From: Crocinitomicaceae bacterium | GTDB lineage: Bacteria > Bacteroidota > Bacteroidia > Flavobacteriales_D > Crocinitomicaceae | DNA length: 6,509 nt | Direction of reading: 5' to 3' | Assembly: GCA_013215515.1 (NCBI GenBank) | Contig: JABSPC010000038.1 | Location: forward strand, 1-6,509 | Shown here: positions 1 to 6,509 of the stretch, in pieces | Numbering within the stretch: position 1 is the stretch's first letter | Layout: each line of letters opens with the position of its first letter | The notes under the pieces: generated by a model | Seen by the model: the letters and a program-made list of their open reading frames with translations, nothing else | Database searches by the model: none | What the model was told of the DNA's origin: nothing | Position numbers and translations under genes: made by a program

Positions 1-662
1 TTAACCCTGTGATGAACTTCTTTAATTAGAGTTACGTTTTCTCGATTTCGGCTAAGAACGGCTTCGTTTTGTTGCTCAAGATTAAAATTCAGTTTCTTCA
101 ATTGAAGCTGAGAATAGTGTTGAAATAGAACATATTGATTTACGAGATACCCTAGAACAAGAAATGCAGATATTATTTCAATAATGTTGGTGATTCTATT
201 TGAAAGAGATTGTGCCTCAACAATTGCAATATGGTCATTCAAATTGAAAAGAGTAAACCAAATTAATCCTATGACGTTGATTACGAGAAATGTCCAACCT
301 GCCAACTTGCTAATCGACATAAACGCGAAGACAACAATTACAAACATCCAAATAATTTCAGTGTAATGTGTTACTTCGGGGATCATATTGAGGGAGTACT
401 GACAAAGAACAGTTCCAGTTATAGAATATATGAGAAAGATTGCATGATAATTTTTTGTAAGCTTTAAGTATATCAGTATTACAGTTGAAACGAAGGAAAT
501 GATTGAGTAGAGAATGGTTACGACAGAATGATGACCAAATGATATTGGAATCATTGCTGAAAAAAGCACGACGAATATAATCGTAAATCGCCAAGCCATT
601 ATGAATTTTCCTTTGTCCTTAAATGTTTGGAGGCCAGAAGTATCAGGAGTAAATAATCTCAT
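1..662 (-). CDS. Membrane sensor histidine kinase, N-terminal part (cut by left window edge)
   Basis: The minus-strand frame is open from an ATG at 662 to the window edge, giving 220 residues. After a short hydrophilic N-terminus come six hydrophobic segments, at about residues 26-42, 47-67, 73-91, 100-120, 123-141 and 158-180. A charged, probably helical linker rich in Leu, Gln and Glu follows. The fragment ends in LIKEVHHRV, the start of the H-box typical of HisKA_2-type kinases (usually continuing as KNNLQ); the first His, near residue 217, would be the phosphoacceptor. An even number of membrane segments places both ends in the cytoplasm, as expected. The ATP-binding domain and any partner regulator lie outside the window, so the signal is unknown. 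The start is uncertain. ATG 662 leaves only 23 bp after mutS2. ATG 599 (MAWRF) has the purine-rich AAAGGAAAA about nine bases upstream and would begin inside the first membrane segment. The gene is probably co-transcribed with mutS2. Confidence 0.8.
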   Translation of the reverse strand, partial: MRLFTPDTSGLQTFKDKGKFIMAWRFTIIFVVLFSAMIPISFGHHSVVTILYSIISFVSTVILIYLKLTKNYHAIFLIYSITGTVLCQYSLNMIPEVTHYTEIIWMFVIVVFAFMSISKLAGWTFLVINVIGLIWFTLFNLNDHIAIVEAQSLSNRITNIIEIISAFLVLGYLVNQYVLFQHYSQLQLKKLNFNLEQQNEAVLSRNRENVTLIKEVHHRV

Positions 663-685
663 CGCGCGTAAAAATACGTAATTTC

Positions 686-2803
686 CTAACTAATCCACTG
701 AAGCTTATCCAATTTGACTTTCATTCTAGCAAAGCCAAATGTGACCACAATTGTAGTTCCACTAATATCTTCTACTGTTCCGGATTGCTTTGTAGAAATA
801 ACCTTGACCTTTGACCCAAGCTTAATTTTGTCCCTGTTAAAATTGTCATGTACGGGTTTGCCCTTTTTCTGACCTTTCTTTTTAGGAGAAGCAGCAGCTT
901 CTTTGAGAGCATTTTTTAAATCTTCCGCTTTAGTGCGTTCAACGGCTAAATATTTTTTCACCTCATCGAGAAGAGAATCATTGACCGATTTCTTTTTTGA
1001 TTTAGTGTTGTATTTATCTATAAATGATTTCATTTTTATCCCGCCTTGCAATAGCTTGTCGTTGGAAATAGAATTCTCGCGAATGTCTTTTATTTTTTCG
1101 TCGTAGATCGCTTTTTGAGCTTCATAATTATTCAATGCATCTTGAGCAATTTCTTGGGCTTCAATGTGCTCCTTGTTTAAGCGAGTGAGGTAATTTTTTT
1201 CCTTTTGAAGATCACTGAGAAGTTGATCCATCTTAACTTTCTTGTCGTCGAGTTTGGTTTTCGCATCGGCGATCAGTTCTGCTGGAATTCCGTTAATAGT
1301 GGCTACTTCAAATGTGAAAGAACTTCCAGGTTGACCTGTGTCTAACTTATAAAGGGGTGCAAGCGTTTCTGTATTGAAAAGCATACAACCATTTTGAGCA
1401 TTACGCAATTTATCTGCCTTAAGTTTAATGTTCGAATAGTGCGTTGTGATTACACCGAAGCTCTTTTTGTTATAGATTGCCTCAAAAATAGATTCCGCTA
1501 AAGCACCGCCCAAGTCAGGGTCTGATCCAGTTCCAAATTCGTCAATTAAGAAAAGAGATTTTCGATTGGCTACGTCCAAGAAACTTTTCATTCTCTTCAA
1601 TCGATATGAGTATGTGCTGAGCTCATTTTCGATGGATTGATTGTCACCAATGTCACTCATTATATTTTGAAAGAAGCACATGACACTATTTTCATGAACA
1701 GGAACCAATAAGCCCGATTGAAGCATTATTTGAATCAATCCAACGGATTTCAAAGTGATACTTTTTCCACCAGCGTTGGGTCCTGAAATTACAAGCATTC
1801 GAGAAAACTTATCGAGTTCTACACTCTGAGGATGTGTCTTCTTTTTTTGGTCTTTGTTGTTCTTCCAAAGAATAGGATGGAAGGCATCGATCAATTCGAT
1901 TTTGAGCTCATCTGAAATTTTTGGGCGGTTGCATTTCAACGTAATGGCCAATCTCGTTTTTGCGTTAATGAAATCGAATTCGGTTAAAACTTCTTGATAA
2001 CACGTAATGAGTGATAAATGTGATTTGAGTTCACGGCGTAAAATCTGAAGGATTCTAAAAATCTCTTTGCGTTCATCATCTTGAAGCAATTCTAGTTCAT
2101 TGTTCAACTTTACATTGACCTGCGGTTCGATATACGTGAAGGTTCCTGTATTACTTGAACCCGCAACAGCACCTGACACCTTTCTTTTGTGTGAAGATAA
2201 AATGGAAAGAACACGCCTGTCATTAATAAACGTTTCTCGCGTATCCCCAAGAACGTTGTCCTTCGACAGCTTGCGCAATTCACGGTCGAAATTCTTATTT
2301 ATCTGCCTTTTCAATCCGTGAATATTCATGCGAATTTGAGCAAGAAGTTCAGAAGCGTTGTCCTTAACGTTTCCAGTGTTGTCAAAAACCTTTTCTATCG
2401 CCTCAGTAATTTCTTTGGTGTAATAAACATTTTCTAAAGTCCCATTCAATAAAGGAAACTCAGTTTCACGTTTCTCAAAGAATACCATAAGGGAGTTTAC
2501 CAATATTGACGCCTGATGAATCCTCATAAAACCATCCAATGAGATCGATGCGCCCTCTATCGGGAGCATTTTTATTTCAATTTTCAATTCTTCAAATTCA
2601 AGATGCGGAAAGGTTTCACCAACAGTTCTGATTTCCAGAAATTCTTTGGTTTTATCTAACTGATAAATAATCTCGTCAAAATTGGAATTAGGAGCTAGGT
2701 CTTCCAGTCGTTTTCTTGCAGTTGATTCTTTCGCATACGCTGCTAACCATACCCGAATAGTATCGAATTCAAGATCTGCTAGAGTTTGCGTATCTACTGA
2801 CAT
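686..2803 (-). CDS. mutS2: MutS2-family DNA-binding ATPase, Smr-less form
   Basis: This 705-residue protein belongs to the MutS2 branch of MutS ATPases. Family members bind branched or recombination-intermediate DNA, or collided ribosomes in some Gram-positives; they are not core mismatch-repair proteins. The N-terminal 330 residues resemble the MutS core/lever region, with no mismatch-recognition domain. The ATPase follows: Walker A GPNAGGKS at 341-348, IGDNQSIE at 385-392, the STYSYRLK signature at 396-403, Walker B SLFLIDEFGTGSDP at 416-429 and the switch histidine in TTHYS at 453-457. Residues of about 515-635 are charged and probably coiled coil. A Lys-rich linker (about 639-649) leads to a small beta-rich, KOW-like end (about 660-703). 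The C-terminal Smr nuclease domain found in the roughly 780-residue members is absent, as is usual in flavobacterial homologues. The start is supported by the family-like opening MSVDTQTLADLEF. No Shine-Dalgarno precedes it; an AT-only inverted repeat lies 18 bp upstream. Confidence 0.95.
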   Translation of the reverse strand: MSVDTQTLADLEFDTIRVWLAAYAKESTARKRLEDLAPNSNFDEIIYQLDKTKEFLEIRTVGETFPHLEFEELKIEIKMLPIEGASISLDGFMRIHQASILVNSLMVFFEKRETEFPLLNGTLENVYYTKEITEAIEKVFDNTGNVKDNASELLAQIRMNIHGLKRQINKNFDRELRKLSKDNVLGDTRETFINDRRVLSILSSHKRKVSGAVAGSSNTGTFTYIEPQVNVKLNNELELLQDDERKEIFRILQILRRELKSHLSLITCYQEVLTEFDFINAKTRLAITLKCNRPKISDELKIELIDAFHPILWKNNKDQKKKTHPQSVELDKFSRMLVISGPNAGGKSITLKSVGLIQIMLQSGLLVPVHENSVMCFFQNIMSDIGDNQSIENELSTYSYRLKRMKSFLDVANRKSLFLIDEFGTGSDPDLGGALAESIFEAIYNKKSFGVITTHYSNIKLKADKLRNAQNGCMLFNTETLAPLYKLDTGQPGSSFTFEVATINGIPAELIADAKTKLDDKKVKMDQLLSDLQKEKNYLTRLNKEHIEAQEIAQDALNNYEAQKAIYDEKIKDIRENSISNDKLLQGGIKMKSFIDKYNTKSKKKSVNDSLLDEVKKYLAVERTKAEDLKNALKEAAASPKKKGQKKGKPVHDNFNRDKIKLGSKVKVISTKQSGTVEDISGTTIVVTFGFARMKVKLDKLQWIS

Positions 2804-2820
2804 GCCGCGAAGATAGGCTT

Positions 2821-2850
2821 ATTTTAAATTATGAATTGATAATTTAAAAT
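2821..2850. repeat. 30-bp AT-rich near-perfect inverted repeat upstream of mutS2
   Basis: The arms ATTTTAAATTAT (2821-2832) and ATAATTTAAAAT (2839-2850) are exact reverse complements of 12 bases around the 6-base centre GAATTG. The element ends 18 bp before the mutS2 start. Neither strand has a T-run after it, so it does not look like a normal intrinsic terminator. It could be an operator, a leader hairpin or part of the mutS2 promoter. AT-only palindromes arise easily by chance in AT-rich spacers, but 12 matched pairs without a mismatch are more than expected in a gap of 181 bp. Confidence 0.6.
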
Positions 2851-2921
2851 TATTGAAGTAAACCGTTCGAAATACTTGAAGTAATCAACTCTATCGTTTA
2901 ACTTATTGCCTTTAAAGTGCC

Positions 2922-3003
2922 TAGAGTTTAAAGTTGTGCAGTGTCTAAAGTCGCCTAACTTTCAACTTTCAACTTTAAAACTCTCTAACTCTCTTTCAAC
3001 TCC
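2922..3003. repeat. Degenerate AACTTT / AACTCTC tract with an imperfect inverted repeat
   Basis: The stretch 2956-3003 is built of near-copies of a seven- to eight-base unit: TAACTTT, CAACTTT, CAACTTT, then AACTCTC, TAACTCTC and TTTCAACTCC. The left part carries the reverse-complement form: GAGTTTAAAGTTG at 2924-2936 pairs with CAACTTTAAAACTC at 2970-2983, apart from one bulged base, with about 33 bases between the arms. The tract runs into the last codons and stop of the pirin pseudogene. It may be a small minisatellite or one copy of a dispersed intergenic repeat; one window cannot tell which. Confidence 0.5.
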
Positions 3004-4128
3004 ACTCTTCCATCCGCATGCTTCGCGAAACGTGTTTTTTCACGGGCATGAACCATATCGTATTTTTCCCAAGGCCATCCACCGAATTTTGTAGCATGGT
3101 AATCTACAAAGGCTTGTTCGACTTCTTCACGTGTGTTCATTACAAACGGTCCATGCTGAACGACAGGCTCTGCGATTGGCATTCCTTGAAGAACAAGAAT
3201 TTTTTAAACGGTATCGCCATTTTTAATGACTAATTTTTTTGTTGGGTCAACTTCAGCAGCATGATAGAACGGAATGTCCATGTCTTGAATTTTCAAATCT
3301 TTCCCTTGGTAATAATAGATCGTGCGGTTTACACCTTCAACACTTGCTTCTAGTTCAAAAGTAGAATTGGCTACCAATTTAATATTGAAAATGCCATCAT
3401 GATTTATTTTTTCATTTGCCCATGAATCAGGCGGAGCAGTAAGTGCATTTTTATCTTTCAATGAACGCGCGATGATTTCGATTGTTGCCGTTACTTTTTC
3501 TTCAAGATCCTTTTCTTCTATAACTGGAATAGTCTCGTTCCACAACATAGCGAAATGAGGCTCCACCATTTTATTTTTCTCTGGAGGGTTCAACCAAATT
3601 TGGAACAACTCCATTGGGTTTTCCTTCTCTTTTGACACAAGTGGAAACATTTCTGAGTGTTGAATGCCTTTACCATCGGTCATCCATTGAACGTCGCCAT
3701 TTCCATATCTTCCAGAAGCACCAGTGGAATCTGCGTGATCTACAATGCCTTCTCGAACTACAGTTATAGTTTCGAATCCTCTGTGCGGATGTCCGGGAAA
3801 ACCAGGGACTGTTCCGCCATGGTACATCCTCCAACCATCATTTAATAATGAAATATTGACCTATATTTCTTCCTTCTAATGAAGCGTCTGGTCCCATTGC
3901 GTCATTTCCTTTTGGATATTTGTCTTCGTGATGAACACAGAATAAAAAAGGGTCGACTGTTTCTCATTGATATCATAAAACCTTAATGTTTTTAACTGGA
4001 TGTACTTCTTCCATATCGTCTTCTTCTTTTGTTTTGCTACTAAATAAAAATGGTAATGCTACCACCGATGAAAGGACAAGGGCCATTTTACCTAAAAAAG
4101 CGCGTCTTTCGTTTTTCTGTTCTTTCAT
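2985..4128 (-). pseudogene. Pirin-family protein with Tat-type signal, broken by three stops and a frameshift
   Basis: Read piecewise, this is a complete pirin (bicupin iron-binding protein; some relatives are quercetinases). ATG 4128 opens a twin-arginine-like signal, ERRAFLGK followed by a hydrophobic stretch. Two TGA codons follow at 3973-3975 and 3964-3966; the second sits where relatives have Trp in (Q)[10 protein letters not shown]. The frame continues through [11 protein letters not shown] and is lost at the A-run 3841-3843, where one extra base explains the shift. The next frame resumes at once with [10 protein letters not shown]. The cupin core is whole there: GHPHRGFET and GIQHSEM hold the three His and one Glu that bind iron in pirins. 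An in-frame TAA (3204-3206) interrupts the end, and the same frame continues with [20 protein letters not shown] and GGWPWEK to the normal C-terminus and a TAG. The fragments carry no other visible damage, which suggests recent inactivation. An internal start at 3827 could give a 207-residue core, but it would lack both ends. Confidence 0.88.
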
Positions 4129-4144
4129 GTGTAATTCAGTTTGG

Positions 4145-4167
4145 TTACCATGGTAATTATAATGGTA
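4145..4167. promoter_or_regulatory. Palindrome and TGGTA repeats in the divergent pirin/xth spacer (possible operator)
   Basis: TTACCATGGTAA at 4145-4156 is a perfect 12-bp palindrome. Its right half-motif TGGTA (4151-4155) recurs at 4163-4167, twelve bases downstream, close to one helical turn. The element lies in the 82-bp spacer between the divergent starts of the pirin pseudogene (4128) and the exonuclease gene (4211), where a regulator binding site would be expected. No regulator gene is present in the window, so the role is a guess from position and symmetry. Confidence 0.35.
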
Positions 4168-4183
4168 GTTAGTTAGCTTTACC

Positions 4184-4191
4184 TACATTTG
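4184..4191 (+). promoter_or_regulatory. Candidate Bacteroidota -7 promoter element for xth
   Basis: TACATTTG matches the TAnnTTTG -7 consensus of the Bacteroidota primary sigma factor exactly. It ends 19 bp before the xth start, which would give a very short leader. No TTG-type -33 element is visible at the usual distance upstream, so support is partial. Confidence 0.45.
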
Positions 4192-4210
4192 ACTACAACA
4201 TTTTTTAGCT

Positions 4211-4975
4211 ATGAAAATTATTTCCTTCAACGTAAACGGAATCCGTGCAATCGCGAAAAAGAACTTTCACGAGGACATGCGATCGGTAAACGCAGATATT
4301 ATCTGTTTGCAAGAAACAAAGTCAACGGTTGACCAAGCGAGAGAAGTCGCTAGTGAGTTAGAGGGTTATCATTTTTATGGAAATGATTCAAAAGCGCGTA
4401 AAGGATATTCTGGAACGGCAATTCTGTCAAAAGTTGAACCGATTTCACATTCAATTGACATTGGAATTAGCGAACAGGATCAAGAAGGTCGTGTGACATG
4501 TTTGGAGTTTGAGGACTATTTTGTAATCACAGTTTACGTTCCAAATTCAGGAAATGATTTACGCCGATTGGAGTTCAGACAAGATTTTGACAAATCATTT
4601 TTAGCCTATTTAAAGAATCTAGAAAAAACGAAGCCAGTTGTTGTCTGTGGTGATTTCAATGTTGCTCACAAAGACATTGACTTGGCGCGTCCTAAGCCTA
4701 ATTACAATAAGTCAGCGGGATTTATGCAAGAAGAAATTGACGGCATGGATTCTTATACATCGAGCGGATTGGTTGATACGTTTAGAGCAAAAACATCCGA
4801 AGCGGAAAATTATTCTTGGTGGAGCTACAGAGGAGGTGCTAGAGACCGCAACGTTGGCTGGCGTATTGATTACTTTTTGGTTTCTCAATCAATCATGGAC
4901 CGAGTAGAGGATGCCTTTATTCTGAGTAATGTTCACGGTTCGGATCATTGTCCAGTTGGGATAGATATCAATTAA
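4211..4975 (+). CDS. xth: Exodeoxyribonuclease III / AP endonuclease (ExoIII family)
   Basis: This 254-residue protein has the usual length and all landmarks of the Mg-dependent exonuclease III/APE1 family. Members cut the backbone 5' of abasic sites and remove 3'-blocking groups or nucleotides in base excision repair in the cytoplasm. The active site is complete: Asn7 in MKIISFNVNGIR, the metal-binding Glu35 in LQETK, Tyr109 in VYVPNSG, Asp148 and Asn150 in GDFNVAH, Asp220 in WRIDYF, and the Asp245-His246 pair in GSDHCPVGI. RDRNVGWRIDYF (211-222) is the conserved DNA-contact loop. The gene starts at the family-typical MKI; no Shine-Dalgarno is visible before it, as is common in Bacteroidota. 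A TAnnTTTG element lies 19 bp upstream. It is divergent from the pirin pseudogene and convergent with the secreted-protein gene 29 bp downstream, so it is probably transcribed alone. A T-run at 4982-4988 follows the stop, but only a four-pair stem can be drawn before it. Confidence 0.96.
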   Translation: MKIISFNVNGIRAIAKKNFHEDMRSVNADIICLQETKSTVDQAREVASELEGYHFYGNDSKARKGYSGTAILSKVEPISHSIDIGISEQDQEGRVTCLEFEDYFVITVYVPNSGNDLRRLEFRQDFDKSFLAYLKNLEKTKPVVVCGDFNVAHKDIDLARPKPNYNKSAGFMQEEIDGMDSYTSSGLVDTFRAKTSEAENYSWWSYRGGARDRNVGWRIDYFLVSQSIMDRVEDAFILSNVHGSDHCPVGIDIN

Positions 4976-5004
4976 TTATCATTTTTTTCCTGCATCAAGA
5001 AATT

Positions 5005-6509
5005 TTATCGTAATAAATTGACGTGTCCGTTTAATTGATGGGGTGGATTCATTGGCTCACAAGAAATGTAAGTCAGAGTCCATAAATAGGTTCCATCGGA
5101 TGCCATTGATCCGTCGAGTAAAGTTCCGTCCCATCCCCGTTCAACGTCGAATGTATGAAAGACTAACTGCCCCCAGCGATCATACAATTGCAAGTTCCAT
5201 TCATGAATGTCTAAGTCGACAACAGGGTAAAATGTATTGTTGAATTTGTTTCCGTCTGGAGTGAAACTATTCGGGGCAAATAAGTTGAAAGGGTCGATGT
5301 ACAATTCAGAATACGCGGTATCAATACAACCAAAATTTGATGTTACGATTTGTCGTGGATAGTGAAAGCCAGCGCTTAAATACAAGTAAGAAGGATCAGG
5401 ATCAGTTAAGAATGGAGTGTTATCATCAAAGTAGTATCGGTATGTTTCCCCTCCAATAGAGGCATCCGTAAAATTTATCAAAGAGTTACAAATATCCGTT
5501 TCGTATTGATCAAGGTAGAACCCAGCCAATGGGGTTGGATGCGTATTTACAAGATCTGATTTCATTTCTGAGGATAATGTGTCTAGACATCCTGCCGCAG
5601 TTTCAATCATGAGTGTTACATTGAAGAATCCTTCATCTTCATAAATATGAGTTGGGTTATTGAGAGATGAGGTTGATCCATCTCCAAAATCCCACAAATA
5701 GGTGGATCCACTATCAACGTTGCTCTGATTAATAAATACCGCCTCAAATGGTAAACATTGTAAGCCTGACTCAATTTCAAAATCGATTTCAGGGTCTTTA
5801 ATTATGATTAGTTCTTTCACAATAGCTTCTGATATACAGTCAATTGGATTACGCCATATAAGTTTAATATTTTCTAACCCTTCAAGAATTCCATCGACTA
5901 TAGGATGAATCAATACAGCCCCTTCAAGTGTTCCTGCTGGAATAAGAATGCTTTGTTGTACCGAAGTGAAGTCAACGCCTGGAGTAGCGCTACCGGTAAG
6001 TTCAAAATGATAAGTGATATCATCATTTAGTAGTACAGCGGGTTTTGTGAATTTGAAAACTCCATCGTAACATCCTTCCGCAAGGAAATTAAAATTTCCC
6101 CCAAGTGATTTTGCTTCAATTGTAGGCGCGACATCCAGCGTTGCAAACCCTGAAAAGAATCCAGCCGAACCTCGTGCTCCCATCTGTGAAATCATAGCAA
6201 CATTAATGTTGTCATCACTTGAAATATTGACAGTACCTGCTAATCCCCACAATCTGTAGATCTCCCATTCAGAGTTGCCAGTTACCGGAGTTGAAGAAAC
6301 TGTTAATGGCAAACCATTCATTAGAACTGTGCTACCAATTTTGGCATAAACATCAATTCCAGCAAGAGCTCCTTGATAAGAGTCTACAATTGGAATAGTA
6401 ATTTCATGTAACCCTGAACATTTAATCGGAGGAATAAAGTTTAATCCCTGTGAGAATGACATCACGGCAGATCCATTTGTTGATTGATAAACATAAATTC
6501 CATTGCTTG
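5005..6509 (-). CDS. Secreted modular protein with type B T9SS sorting domain (3' part, cut by right window edge)
   Basis: The frame is open from the right edge to TAA at 5005-5007, giving 500 residues; the GTG/ATG codons near 6465 are internal, since coding continues upstream of them (GIYVYQSTNG). Residues of about 1-125 resemble the C-terminal half of the IgGFc-binding-type domain found in bacteroidete surface proteins, with FIPPIKCSG, TGNSEWEIYR and GFFSGFA. Residues of about 140-225 look Calx-beta-like (GSATPGVDF, ILIPAGT, EGLENIKL). A PKD domain follows at about 248-308 with the signature YLWDFGDGS (272-278 region), then a PKD-like repeat at about 325-398. The last 90 residues (about 408-500) are the gliding-motility C-terminal domain, with FAPNSFTPDGN, LYDRWGQLVF, GWDGT, DGTYLWTLTY and a final GHVNLLR. 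That domain directs export across the outer membrane by type IX secretion. The product is therefore probably a cell-surface or released adhesin-like protein; its ligand is unknown. The signal peptide should lie beyond the window. Confidence 0.9.
   Translation of the reverse strand, partial: SNGIYVYQSTNGSAVMSFSQGLNFIPPIKCSGLHEITIPIVDSYQGALAGIDVYAKIGSTVLMNGLPLTVSSTPVTGNSEWEIYRLWGLAGTVNISSDDNINVAMISQMGARGSAGFFSGFATLDVAPTIEAKSLGGNFNFLAEGCYDGVFKFTKPAVLLNDDITYHFELTGSATPGVDFTSVQQSILIPAGTLEGAVLIHPIVDGILEGLENIKLIWRNPIDCISEAIVKELIIIKDPEIDFEIESGLQCLPFEAVFINQSNVDSGSTYLWDFGDGSTSSLNNPTHIYEDEGFFNVTLMIETAAGCLDTLSSEMKSDLVNTHPTPLAGFYLDQYETDICNSLINFTDASIGGETYRYYFDDNTPFLTDPDPSYLYLSAGFHYPRQIVTSNFGCIDTAYSELYIDPFNLFAPNSFTPDGNKFNNTFYPVVDLDIHEWNLQLYDRWGQLVFHTFDVERGWDGTLLDGSMASDGTYLWTLTYISCEPMNPPHQLNGHVNLLR

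Noticed and set aside
358..594. A 78-codon minus-strand open frame starting at a TTG.
   Set aside because: It is an out-of-frame shadow. The overlapping frame from ATG 662/599 encodes six membrane segments and the H-box and continues to the window edge.
2804..3010. A CRISPR array or mobile-element end in the repetitive spacer.
   Set aside because: The units are seven to eight bases and degenerate with no spacers, and there is no transposase or target-site duplication nearby.
3204..3206. Frameshift at the poly-A next to the pirin TAA.
   Set aside because: The codons before and after the TAA are in the same frame (24 bases from the stop to the next ATG), so this is a nonsense substitution and not an indel.
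3964..3975. Two TGA codons in the pirin gene, one at a position where relatives have Trp, suggesting TGA read as tryptophan (or selenocysteine).
   Set aside because: The same gene also has a frameshift and a TAA, and the three other coding regions use ordinary TGG for Trp with no internal TGA. A decaying gene explains all lesions; a changed code explains only two.
2110..4975. A DNA-repair gene cluster of mutS2 and xth acting together.
   Set aside because: The genes are on opposite strands, separated by an unrelated pseudogene and its spacers, so no operon or shared regulation is visible.
4963..4990. Intrinsic terminator after xth, from the T-run at 4982-4988.
   Set aside because: Only a four-pair GATA/TATC stem can be drawn before the T-run, which is too weak to call a terminator.
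6463..6465. A GTG/ATG start for the secreted protein inside the window.
   Set aside because: The frame stays open and protein-like upstream to the window edge, there is no signal peptide after this point, and the IgGFc-like region would be cut.

Overview
The window looks like chromosomal DNA from a member of the Bacteroidota, most likely a flavobacterium-like lineage. Four things point there. The base composition is AT-rich. The right-hand gene ends in a gliding-motility-associated (type IX secretion, type B) C-terminal domain, which is known only from this phylum. The MutS2 is of the Smr-less form common in Flavobacteriia. Most starts lack a Shine-Dalgarno sequence, and one gene has a TAnnTTTG-type promoter element in front of it. 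A genus cannot be named from the sequence alone.

Layout from left to right. (1) Positions 1-662, minus strand: the 5' part of a six-transmembrane sensor histidine kinase, cut by the window edge exactly at its phosphoacceptor H-box. (2) 686-2803, minus: an intact Smr-less mutS2, 23 bp upstream of the kinase and probably co-transcribed with it. (3) 2804-2984: an intergenic gap holding a 30-bp AT-only inverted repeat just before mutS2 and a degenerate AACTTT/AACTCTC tract. (4) 2985-4128, minus: a pirin-family gene with a Tat-type signal peptide, broken by three in-frame stop codons and one +1 frameshift. Read piecewise, it is otherwise a full-length, well-conserved pirin. (5) 4129-4210: a short divergent intergenic region with a palindrome and a candidate promoter. 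(6) 4211-4975, plus: an intact xth-type exodeoxyribonuclease III / AP endonuclease. (7) 4976-5004: a 29-bp gap between convergent genes, with a T-run on the plus strand but no convincing terminator hairpin. (8) 5005 to the right edge, minus: the 3' part of a large secreted modular protein (IgGFc-binding-like region, Calx-beta-like, PKD, PKD-like, type B sorting domain), whose start lies outside the window. No stretch longer than 300 bases is without a gene.

The genes do not form one obvious pathway. MutS2 and the exonuclease III homologue both act on DNA, but they are on opposite strands with the dead pirin between them, so functional coupling is not supported. I found no evidence for a new defence or mobile system. 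The most unusual content is the multiply broken pirin gene and the two intergenic repeat structures beside it.
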